64,000 nucleotides of DNA, from contig NMRA01000061.1 of the NCBI GenBank assembly GCA_002633005.1, forward strand, positions 62,001-126,000. The letters run 5' to 3'. Under the pieces are notes generated by a model. It was not told the origin of the DNA. It ran no database searches and worked only from the letters and a program-made list of their open reading frames with translations. This document shows, piece by piece, positions 22,345-32,900 of this stretch. The stretch's first letter is position 1. Every line of letters begins with the position of its first letter. Made by a program: the position numbers and the translations under genes. Source of the stretch: Phoronis australis (taxonomy: Eukaryota > Phoronida > Phoronidae).

Positions 22345-25300
22345 ATGCATTTGGTGACGGGAGCTCAGGTGTTTATAGCCGCCTCAATGCTGGTGGTCTC
22401 CCACGCCCAGAATATTAACATTTTATGCATGATGACCAAGTGTCTTCAACAAAGCGTGCGCTGTGGTGCCTCCGCTACCTGCCGAAGCGCCGTGTCGTGT
22501 ATTGGAAAATGCGGAACAGACATGACCTGCACGTACAAATGTATTGCAACGTACGGTGACAAGACGTTCGATCTTTTCATTGACTGCGCAATGACCAGTA
22601 AGTAAATACTATACCCAGTGTGCCTCACCGTAGCTGCGGCGTTTTGGAATTCAGTTTTCATATTGCCCCAGAAGATTTATCAATTTTTGTGCCAACTACC
22701 ACTATTCCTTTGTGCATTTTACCGTTTTACCATCATCCGGGTGAAAAATATTTCCAATCTGGTAAAAACATTCGACCTAGATGAAATAGTTGAAAATACG
22801 TATCAACGTTTTGCGGTTAATTTTGGCAGTCTGGGTCATGGTAAAAGGCTTTGCGCGGGTTTTTAATATTCTCTCTTTTCACCAGCTCGTAAATGAATAA
22901 ATGCGATCAATTGAAATGAGCGGTTCGTAAATTACAGCCATGTGCGTATTCGCTATCTTTATTGTCAATTTTCTCAGTTCACAAAAAGTACAAATTATGA
23001 AGCTATTCTATAGTGACCACCATCACGTTATATTCGTTATATTACTACTTTAACAGAAATCCAAAAAAGCGATTTCAAAAATTCCTCACCAGTCACGAAG
23101 ATACATTTGAAGTAAAAGAGAATGTTAAATGTCTTCTTGATCGAATTCTCATTATTTTTAAAGGCGTCGCGCACCACTTGAAGATAATTATTGACAAATT
23201 TGGAAAGCGTTACAACTTGCTGTTTGACATTTTTACCTAAAATGAAGCGCCGGAAAGAGTATTTGTAAAAGCCTCAATCCGACACGCGCGAAGACGCATT
23301 TAAAGCTCATGACTATGGTTGGCCAATAGCGTCAATGTCTTTTTGCCGGCATTCGCGAAGAACGTGATGAAAGTTTTGATGAACACTAAATATAACCATT
23401 TCCTCAGAAGCCAATTCAGGATTTTAACCACAGGCCTTCGATTTCTATTTGAAAGCGAGTTTCACTTTCTGTGCTATTGGCCTGTTTTCGAACATTTACA
23501 ATGGAACAATCTTCTAGGTTTTCTTTTTAAAAATCGGGTAAAGAGAATATTTTGATAGACAAAAAACTTCAAAAACAACGTTTACATGACCGGGCCTTAC
23601 CACCAGGTCACATTCAGTATCACTGTGTCGTTACAAGAAAACAAGTGCATCGTTCCACCTGCCAACCCCCATCCCATACAATGTAAGAAGCCTCCTGTGG
23701 ACAGCTTGGTAAAAAACTTCAACATCACGCAGCTGTTGGGAAAATGGTACGTCATCTATGGCATGAACCCGGTTTTTGACTGCTTCAATCGCTCTTGGAG
23801 TTCCTTCGAAAAAGATGGCGACCAGAGTCTCGTGCTAACTGAACATTACCAGGTCATAACGCTCGACGGGAAACCAAAGAACATGAGTCAGAGAGAGGTA
23901 AATGTGAAGACAAAGGTATATGGGGTCAGTAATAAATCAGGATTGTTTTAAATCACCTACAAACCGCATTCCGTTAAAATACTTATTTAGACTACTTATA
24001 AAACTGTTCCCACTAATAAGTCGTTAACTGTTTAAGTTTGGACTGAGTCGAGTTTCGGGCTTTTGTAGAACTCAGTGGCTGTCATGTCATGAACAGAGTC
24101 CCTTTAAACAACAGTATTAGACCAGGACCGATTTTATCAACATTTCTTTCAGGCACAGCTTCTACTTTGAGTTAGTGATGTAGTTAGTTAGTTAGATTAT
24201 AAGCCATGCTGATAATTACTCACCAATAGCTCAAGGCTGGGGGTTCTCTTGACAAAATAGCTATTACTAGACCAGGAACGCACACAGTCTTATTTTTACT
24301 CCTCCATTCAGATTTAATAATTTCCATCCTTCATCATGTCCCAAAAAGAAAAAAAAAGAAAATAGAGCCTGGATGCTTTCAAGCATTCTATTTAGATATG
24401 AGCTCGTAAGAAACAGTTCCCTCACTTTGTGAATAGAGTCACACTATTGATAACTAGTATATTCCCTATTGTGAATGGAATGTCACGTGGATAGAACCGG
24501 TCCAGCTCACAACATGGCTTATGAATTCCTCAAAATCGATCCTCATCTCGTTTAAAGGGAGTGTCTGCAGCATGGCTCCTTCTGCTACAGTAAGAACCAG
24601 GCTCATCTATGCTGGAATATGACGTATCCGATTAGTGCACCGATCATGGCTTTTAGCCATAACACTTACCACTAGTTCTTTCCAAGTTCACCCAAATCAC
24701 TTTTCATTTGAGTAATGACAATAGTTGTCTTCATCAGAAATTTCAATTTCTTAGACTGAACGTATGCAGAAGCTTTAATATAAAAAAGAAAATCGTGAAT
24801 ATTGACGATTTCATTCATGGACAGTGTAGGCGTATGCAATTTACTATTTAGTAAAACGTTTCGCCATTTGTTCCTGATCACCAGTGAGCATGAAGGATGC
24901 ATCCAATTGAAATTAACATTGTTTTCAAACAGGATGTGTCTATACTCAGTACCATGAAAACTTTTAAAGGTAATTGTTTAAATTACCTCTAATGACCGCT
25001 CATTTTTAAATTCGGAAACCCATAGTCGCTTTTATATTGATGAAGTGGCTTAAAATCGACACCATTAACTTGTTTTGTCGATTACACCTATCGAAGTTTA
25101 TTTTATACAGAATTTCGGGTACGTCGACGTGAAAGTGTCCCCGTCCGTTTTTTACTTAAAATCCAAAGACCCGGGCATAGCGAGGGACGACGAATTTAGA
25201 ATTATCGCCGCCGATCCATCAGGTGCATACGTGGCGGCTTACTACTGCGGAGAAAGCAACGGAATGAGGTATGTTTTGTCGTTGACCTAACGAGTAGACA

Positions 25301-26480
25301 ACAAATTACTTGCCCGTGTTTTCCGTCCCCCATCTTTATATTTGAGAGAAACGTTGATGAAATAGCAGATTTTGTGTGAGGACAGACTGCCAAGATAGTG
25401 GCCAGAGGGTCGACGAAAGAGTCCGGGGTTTCAGTTACTTATCTGCTATAGACACATTCAGGCTATTTCAAAGCTGCTGTTTAAAGAAACAAAACTTCGA
25501 TTTACTTTCGTGCAGCTATAAAACTGCTGTCTTACTAACATGGGAGGTGGTTTCTGGGCTTATTAGTTGAAAACGACTGACTGAGACGAGCTAAAAGTTG
25601 GGCATCTGATCTCAAACCTATAAATGGTTTAAGGACTAACCTCATGACGATAAACGGTATCAATAAAAATTTGTATTTTGTCGAAATGCGGCTCTCTTGA
25701 AGCTTTTAATTAGTCAAGAAAAAGACCAGTAAAACCACCGTCGATACTTTTGTAGCCATAAGGCTTTAGATCACAACCACCATCATCGTGTGTAAGTTAC
25801 CACTACAGAAGTTGCTACTAAAAATTCCGCAAAATGCTTAATTCGATCCTCGCTGGTCCCCTACGTGCCTAGTAGCCAGCACGCTGGCGCGGCTACCGCC
25901 CCACCCAGCAGCACGCAGGCAACCAGCGAGAATTTGATCAGGACTCCTCGCGTGGACAAGTTTCACCGTTTTGATCAGCATAAACTAATTTAATTCCTAT
26001 CAGTTGAGTTTACGTTCACGAACCGATCTTCGGCCAGGCTAGGTGACAATGCCAGAGAGGAAAAAAAAAGAAAAAAACAACATATTTCACACCATCACAG
26101 CATTCAAACAAAAAACATTTTTCACAAAAATAAGATTCAAGACCCACGATTTGGACTACCGCGACGTATTCGGAGTCTTTTTGCATATTTGAGGAATGGT
26201 AACCGCTCACGGAAGGCGTTATAGCCGTATTGTAGCCGGGGCAATGCGGATATTTTAAAATACTTTTGACTGGCAAGTTCTTTGCCCGTTACTGACGGTT
26301 TGCCCGACAATTATCTATTTCAGATACGAAGGCGGTGTAGTGTATAGTCGCACATCAACACTAACCACAAGTCAAAAAGCATCTCTCGCTCAAGACTTGG
26401 GAAAACACGGACGGGATCTCAAAAAGCTATGTCAACCAATTCCAGCTCAACAGAATCTTCCAAAGACCATCTTCAACTAG
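22345..26480 (+). CDS. Secreted violaxanthin de-epoxidase-like protein, complete (4 exons, 281 aa)
   Basis: Exons 22345-22597, 23638-23915, 25111-25268 and 26324-26480 (stop TAG) join in phases 1, 0 and 2. Residues 1-22 (MHLVTGAQVFIAASMLVV...HAQ) look like a signal peptide. Residues about 28-90 form a Cys-rich domain whose spacing follows the plant VDE N-terminal domain (C-x4-C, then KC, TC, SC, KC, TC, KC, DC, KNKC). Next comes the lipocalin-type domain: VDSLVKNFNITQLLGKWYVI, then GMNPVFDCF (plant GLNPTFDAF), later AYVAAYYCGESNGMRYEGGV, then YSRTSTL and a GKHGRDLKKLC end like plant KVGRDFNKFI. It lacks the long Glu-rich tail of plant VDE. In plants the enzyme removes epoxide oxygens from violaxanthin using ascorbate in the thylakoid lumen; the animal substrate is unknown. 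The exon 2 acceptor (TTACAAG) lacks a good polypyrimidine tract, and GTAAAT at 23898 is an alternative donor. Confidence 0.85.
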
Positions 26481-27031
26481 CGCTCTGAATTCGTCAGACG
26501 TATTTATTCCATCTAACGGTTAATGCAACCATTTGTTAGTTATTGTTTCAATTATTTCTCGCATAAGGTACTATCGAAGATAGGGATTTAAACTATTTCA
26601 TCAGACAAAAACGAACATTGTATTTTAGAAAAATATAAGGGTGTCATCTTGAATGTTTGTATCAAAACAAATTTGGCTTCACAGTCCTTGCTGATATAAC
26701 CCTGAGGCTGATTTCGATTTAGTCCGAGTCAGCATGGGCGTACACTTCCAACGACAGGAGTATAGGCGTTCATTTTCAAATCTGCCAACTGAAGATTCTG
26801 TATCCAAAAGCATACCAGCTGCATTTCAATTCAGCAAACTTAAAAAAAAAATCCAAATATCGATATTTTCAAGCCCAAGACAACTAAAAGAATAGAAGGC
26901 AAAGCCCAGAATCTCAGTGGATAGTTTTGTACCTACAAGCATCAATAATTTCGTGTAATGACTAGCCTACCAAGGGACTAATGGGTGGGGGAAGAGGTGT
27001 GTTGGAGCAAAACAAACAGGTTCGGGGGGCT
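26481..27031. other. Intergenic, VDE-like gene 3' side
   Basis: AT-rich, no ORF of note and no canonical AATAAA close to the VDE-like stop codon. The 3' UTR of that gene probably occupies the first part. Confidence 0.5.
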
Positions 27032-27390
27032 TTACTCTTTATTTACATAATATGTTGCGGTAGTAGGCGTGATAGTAGTAGTAGTTGTAGTATTCGTAGT
27101 AGTAGTAGGTAAACTGAAAGAACCAAAAAAAACATGTTCAAGCTTACATGTTGCATAGGGCTCTACCATGTATATACAGTAACATTTAGGAGGACAACGC
27201 CCAAGTAAAATGATAACTGACAAAGGGTATACATTAATGACAAGCGTTCAAAACATTAAGTACACCTGAGAGAACATGAAAAACTAACATACTAATGAAT
27301 GCAAATAAACTGTATTGTAAGAAACATGAGTACTCACGCCAATATCGCCCCAAGTCCAACCAAAATTCCGAAGAAACTAACTATGTACAT
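27032..27390 (-). CDS. Candidate two-exon gene for a 44-aa Thr-rich secreted peptide
   Basis: Speculative. Exon 1 (27390-27338) encodes MYIVSFFGILVGLGAIL, a typical signal-peptide sequence, and ends phase 2 at a consensus GTGAGT donor. The acceptor GTTCTTTCAG leads into exon 2 (27113-27032), in frame, encoding ALPTTTTN followed by a Thr run, ITPTTATYYVNKE and a stop. AATAAA overlaps the last codons and could be the polyadenylation signal. Thr runs of this sort are mucin-like O-glycosylation targets. The exon 2 sequence is a triplet repeat (TAG/CTA), so the reading frame may be fortuitous. Other acceptors in the intron would give even shorter peptides. Confidence 0.33.
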
Positions 27391-27650
27391 TGACGTTCAT
27401 CCACCATAAAACGTTTGTGGAATGGCGTTCAAATAGAGCGGTACCAGAATAAATAGTCAGAGAGAGAGCGACATCTGGCGCAAGAACTACACTGTAGAAA
27501 GTCCTCTACATGGCGGGAAAAAAGTGTATTCGTACGCCCAATCGGAATAACATAACGTAACGTAACATTGCAGTCTGCAGTAACAAGGTGTAACCCAGCA
27601 TTGACAACATACTATTGCCAAACGGCGGGGTACAGTCTGATATACGATGC

Positions 27651-27713
27651 CCGTATTTTGAGAACCAGATTTCTCCACTGAATAACAGGCATCAACTGGT
27701 TCTCAAAATACGG
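27651..27713. repeat. Perfect hairpin, 18-bp arms, 27-nt loop
   Basis: CCGTATTTTGAGAACCAG (27651-27668) is perfectly complementary to CTGGTTCTCAAAATACGG (27696-27713). Could be the core of a small foldback element. Confidence 0.85.
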
Positions 27714-28871
27714 CCACCTTATGTCGCGCTATTGCCCACATACATGGCAAATGGATGCCATACCAACCGATAAGAATAATACTAGAGTCAATACAAAAAC
27801 TGCATCATCATAACCTCCCTGATCACCCCCATGCAAATCCAAATTATCCATCAGAGACTATTCCGCAAAGTCAAATTACCCACCAGCAAGGTTACCACAA
27901 CCTGCAAAGCCAAATTGGCTACCCAAGAGAATACTACAAAGCCGAATCACCCACCCAAACGAGACCATATCTTAAAGGGCAAAATACTGAACTGCATCTG
28001 TGGCTCATCTTCATCAACCCCTCCAACGAGAGAACCCCCAGACCTTCACAGAAAGTGACTAAATGACTACAGGAATACTTCAGTCTGCATAAAATGTACA
28101 CAAGTTGTTATTGAAACAGATACAAATCCATACAGTTATTAATGTTTGACTAAATGCACTGATTGTTCAACAAAAGAAATATAACTAAAGGTACATCTCT
28201 CCAGCTAAAAACTTGTCACATCTCTGTCTAATAATTCTACACACTGCTTTTGAACACATGCAAACACAACTGCAGTATGCACATAGCACTGATCCTTTCT
28301 TAAAGATTCTCACACCACTGCTTTTAGCAATTCAGATTCAGAACAAGGCACAAACTTGTCAACCAAAGACACCACTAAATTGAAAACATTTAGTAAATTA
28401 CAGCTAATTTTGGCGTCATAAAAATTGAAATACATGTCAACATCACCAGCCACAGTTGGGTACACCAACATAAATGCACATTCATAAACTCAAAATGAAT
28501 TCCGTTAATTTTGAAAAAAGTGACGATACAATGAACAAGAATCATGTTATATAATTTGTTAAACTAAATTAAGCAAACGTAAAAACTTCTCCTAATACTC
28601 CTAAATACCTGATTTTGTTGTTGAGTACCTCACGATTCAAGTAGAAGAACGCGTAATTCAAGCCGTAACGTGTAACGTGCAGCTTTAAATCTTCGTACTA
28701 TCATACTATAGACCTGACTACAGAACCGTGGGGTTACTATCCAACTTTTAAAAAAAATAATTGCAGGTGGTCTGGTACACAATGTACTAAACAGGCACAG
28801 GCCGCGCATGTGGGCCCATTGCACTGATCACCTGGTACCATTTTTATGATTAATTAATACGTAGTTTAAAA

Positions 28872-28988
28872 CGAGCTGAGGAGCAAGAGACCGCAATCAA
28901 GGGTCTAGCACTGTGGCCCAGTGGGACTTGCACCCGCGACATTGAGTAAAAGCAGCAGGCACTTATCTCAATAGGCCACACTGCCTCC
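28872..28988 (-). mobile_element. tRNA-derived SINE, copy B
   Basis: Minus-strand partner of the 9221-9332 SINE: GCAGTGTGGCCTATTGAG (A-box region), GTGCAAGTCCCACTGGG (B-box region) and the shared tail GTGCTAGACCCTTGA, then TTGCTCCTCAGCTC. The substitutions relative to copy A indicate separate insertions. Confidence 0.7.
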
Positions 28989-29721
28989 TAAAATCTAACT
29001 TTAGTCTGACTTTCTCTTGAGCTGACTTGCTGGGTCTCCACAGCATTTTCTGTAAGTGTCCATTCGACGATGATATACACAGAGGGGATCCTGGACATAT
29101 CGTTGCATATCAAAAAACTGGTCCGGTAACACAAACATTCCATCGTTCACATCAAACTAGAGTTGGTATTTACAGACGCACGATTTTGAGAAGCATTGTC
29201 AAGACAGCCTCTGTTTCAGTTCTGTATATGATGAGCGATTCAAGTGTGATTGTTTCCCATTTGTCCCTCTCTATAGGAAACGCATTTCTGTCCAACAAAT
29301 AAGACATGCGGAACTTTGCGCAGCTAATCACGGTCACATATAGAGCAAAAACATGCTCGGCTACAACAACAAACTTACTACTCCGGTAAAAAACTTTCAG
29401 TGTAGGACAAACCATAGCGGAAGTGTTTAACGTCTCAACAAAATATCTATTAAAAAATTGTAATCAATATTTTTACTGCACAGAAGTCACCTAATAACAT
29501 TGGGTATGGTAAAATCTCACCATTTTAGGAAAAAATATGGCGAACAAAGTAATATTTTTTTATTATTCTTTTCAAAAAAAGATAAGTAGCACCTCAATAC
29601 GGATTTAGCAGTTTCAAGTTCTGTACCATAGCTGTCATGAGACATTTTGAAAAATTGTGCCTAAAGGGAGAGTTTTTACCAAGTAGGTACTATTACTAGA
29701 TATTTTTAATCTCCAGCGACA

Positions 29722-29975
29722 CAGTCATGCTTAAAATTGGGCCCTGTATTCCGAAGATAGATAATCCAGAACATAACGGACGATTTTTGGTTACTTGGTT
29801 CTTGATTGCTTAGCGCATGGAAGTCATTTGAAACAATACCAAGTCTCATTTAAAATCGGACCCAGTACTCCGAATGCTGAGTACGACTGATAGATAATCC
29901 TTAAAAGGTGATGATTTTTGGTTACTTTTTCCTGGATAATTTAGCGCACGAAAGTCACTTGAAACAACACCACGA
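29722..29975 (+). repeat. Degenerate tandem duplication, about 130 bp x 2
   Basis: Both units contain AAAATNGG(G/A)CCC, then TATTCCGAA or TACTCCGAA, GATAGATAATCC, GATTTTTGGTTACTT, TTAGCGCA and TCA(T/C)TTGAAACAA. It lies immediately downstream of the membrane-protein stop codon, probably in or near its 3' UTR. Confidence 0.75.
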
Positions 29976-29986
29976 GGACAAGACAT

Positions 29987-32900
29987 TCATTTTTCCGTGT
30001 AAACCAACTCTTCTGCATTTGGAGGGTTTTTAATCACCTCCACATAAGGAGGGGGTGGCTCCTGCTCAGTCAGAGGTATGCTGTTTGCATTGAGTGCCTG
30101 GCCCTGACTTGGTGGTGGCCCTTCGTTCCCTACAGCACTGTCATAAGTAGGAGGTGGCAGAAAGTCAGCCTGTTGGAACCTGCAACAAATGGAACATTAC
30201 AGCAATTTACAGTATGCTGTTGCCAGCCTGGCAGAGCCTACAGAAGGCAGGAACAGCAGTTTGCAGTATGCTGCTGCTACATAGAATTGCTGCAATGGGA
30301 CCATCCTCACACAATGACAGAGATCGTTTATTGTAACTTTCACTTGCAACATGCACTGCAGCAACTTGCATGCAGTTTACCTAATAATCAACAGGAGAGG
30401 AGAGTTTCTGAGAAACCCATTGTTAGTGGAATTTGTTGACATTGCATAACTATGGTTTTTGCCAAAGCAGTGATTTCTTTATTCAGCAAGAAATATTCAT
30501 TTCTTTCAATAATTGAATTCCACACAAAGTCAAAGTATTTTGAGGCTTTTTATTACAACAAAACTTAGTCATTGAATAGAACGTAACCAACATTGGACAC
30601 AAGATTTGTTTCTTGTGAAATTTATACTGCAGCATTCTCGCGCATCAATATGTCATTCGGTCCGAACTTACAATGCCTCGTGGAAGTTTTTTGACAGGAA
30701 GCTTTACAATTATTAGAGTTGTGAAAGTTTGAACAGCGTGAACAAATGGAGGGAGTCTGCGTTTAGATTTATGTTGTTTGCATCTTCAACAAGTCTGATG
30801 ACGTTCATATGGCAGGTCAGTCCTAGAATTTTGGCGGATATTTTTTCAACCTGTATTTTCTCCTATTTCAAATTGCATACTTAGCTACTCAAATACATGT
30901 GTTGGTAAGAGAGCACCAATTTAACTTTTGTGCCAATAACTAGCCTTACGGTTACAGGAAATCATTTGAACTTTGAGTCTGCACTTGAATTTCAAAGATC
31001 ATGGTTGACAGGGTGACTCTCTGGCTCAACAATTAAGTGCCCACACCTTGCTTTTCAGGCTACCCAGTGTTTCATTGCCATTAATTAGAATGTTTCGATG
31101 ACAATCATTAAGAGGATGTGTGATTTCGCAAAACAGATCATGGTGGACTCTGGACACGATTGCCAGGTGTACAGCGGGACATGCAGTTGTCAGCAACTGC
31201 GACGATCTAAACAAAAAGAAGAGAACATTGCCAAATGTCCACTCGGCACTCATACAAGCGATACAAGTGAGGTCAATTTTCCACTCCTATTTTCAAGCTC
31301 AGCAAAGACGAAGCAAATAAGAACACGGTCATAATGTAATTAAGCACAAACTTCAAAGTGCCAAAACAGAAATACTATCGTGTGAAAAAATTCATACAAT
31401 TTCAAGACAGTTATAAAAATGTCACCCTTTTCTAACAATAACCCAAGTTTAACAGCCTCTCCTAAATTATTATCAACCTTGTACCATTACTACAACCATA
31501 TAAAAGAGAAAATAAAAAATAAACACAAAACAAATCGTAACTGACACTTTACCTAAAACCATGCGACTCGTTCAGGTGACAGGCGTTTATTGCTTCTGAA
31601 CCAGCGATGATGGTGACGACATCACCTCTAGTTTCTGCTCCTTCAGATATCTGCAAGAAACATACCGAACTGTCTACCGGCACAAATCTTGTTGGCGATG
31701 GCCAAAGGATTACGGTAAATAGTCTCAAGTTAGGGACACTGAAAAATTAATTATTTTGCTTAAAGTTGGAGCTTTTAGAAATGGGCAATATTGGCAGTCC
31801 CAAATTCAGGAATTACGATTTGCAATAAATGGTTGATCACTTCCATGTTACACATTATGGATGCCTAAAGACATTGTGTTAGTGTTTCTATGAATTTATG
31901 ACCCACAAAGTTAAGTTTCAAACTCTGTCGATCCTAAATGCAGTGTCCGATACATGAGAAATATGACAAGCACCGAAATCATCCACAATCCAATCTTCAG
32001 AATCAAGTAACTTCAAATTTGAGACTGTTCCAAATTGGAGAAATTTTATCATAAACGCCACCAATGATTAGTAAAACAGAAAGATAACAGTATGGTAAAC
32101 CCTCACCACAGCCGAACACAGTGGACAAGTGGATCATTTTTTCACAAAAGATAAGGAGAGCAACATGTGCACAAGTCCGATCCAATCGCACCAAGAGATT
32201 TTATCTAAGTAGAGAGCAATCCAATCCCAGGTGAGAAGTCACCACAAAATTGGGCAAGTATGCTTCAACAAAATTTCACGTGAAGGGGTCATTTTTTAGG
32301 CATAGGTAGGTTACATGATTAAGATATGATTTTGACCATAAGGGGGTATTTTTAATGAAGTTTACTTTTTAAGGTTCAGTTTTGGAAAGTTCATTTCATT
32401 GGGGTCATGTTTTCAAGGCTCATTGATACCATGTACTCTGTGTCAAGTTTCATTGAAATCCGTCAGTCAGATCTCTTGACTAGATGTTACCCAGAAACGC
32501 TCTTCCCAAATCAACACTTGAAAAGTCCCTTGCCAAGAACAAAATGACCACTAGGAGGTGCTACAGTGATCGAAACCACAGGAAAATTCAATGGTGCTAG
32601 TGCATGATAACACATACTCCTGTGTTAAGATACGTTGAAAACCATCAATCCATTCTCTAAATATCACCTGGAAATGCTCTTGCCCAAAAATACTGAAAAA
32701 GACACACCTCCTGACCCCAGGAGCTGGGGCAGATTAAACAGCAGGACAAACTATTCTAGTGATGCCCTACACCATTGAGCCAAATTTCATCAAAATCTGA
32801 CCAAGAGTTTACGAGATGATATCAAGCAGACACCCTGACAATGTGACCACTATATGCAACTACATTGTGGACACATAAAAATGAAAATGGTCAATTGTGG

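Larger units (their letters stand above)
27391..29986. other. Intergenic region with hairpin, SINE and a tandem duplication
   Basis: No supported gene. Holds the 18-bp-arm hairpin at 27651, SINE copy B at 28872 and a degenerate tandem duplication at about 29722-29975. An ORF of 103 codons at 27755 (+) has no flanking splice sites or recognisable domain. The right end must include the 3' UTR of the membrane-protein gene on the minus strand. Confidence 0.55.

Noticed and set aside
22618-23555. Three ORFs of 75-82 codons
   Set aside because: All fall in intron 1 of the VDE-like gene, with no domain or splice support.
27755-28066. Plus-strand ORF of 103 codons, Pro/Gln/His-rich
   Set aside because: No homology, no acceptor or donor context, and an overlapping frame of similar length is also open.
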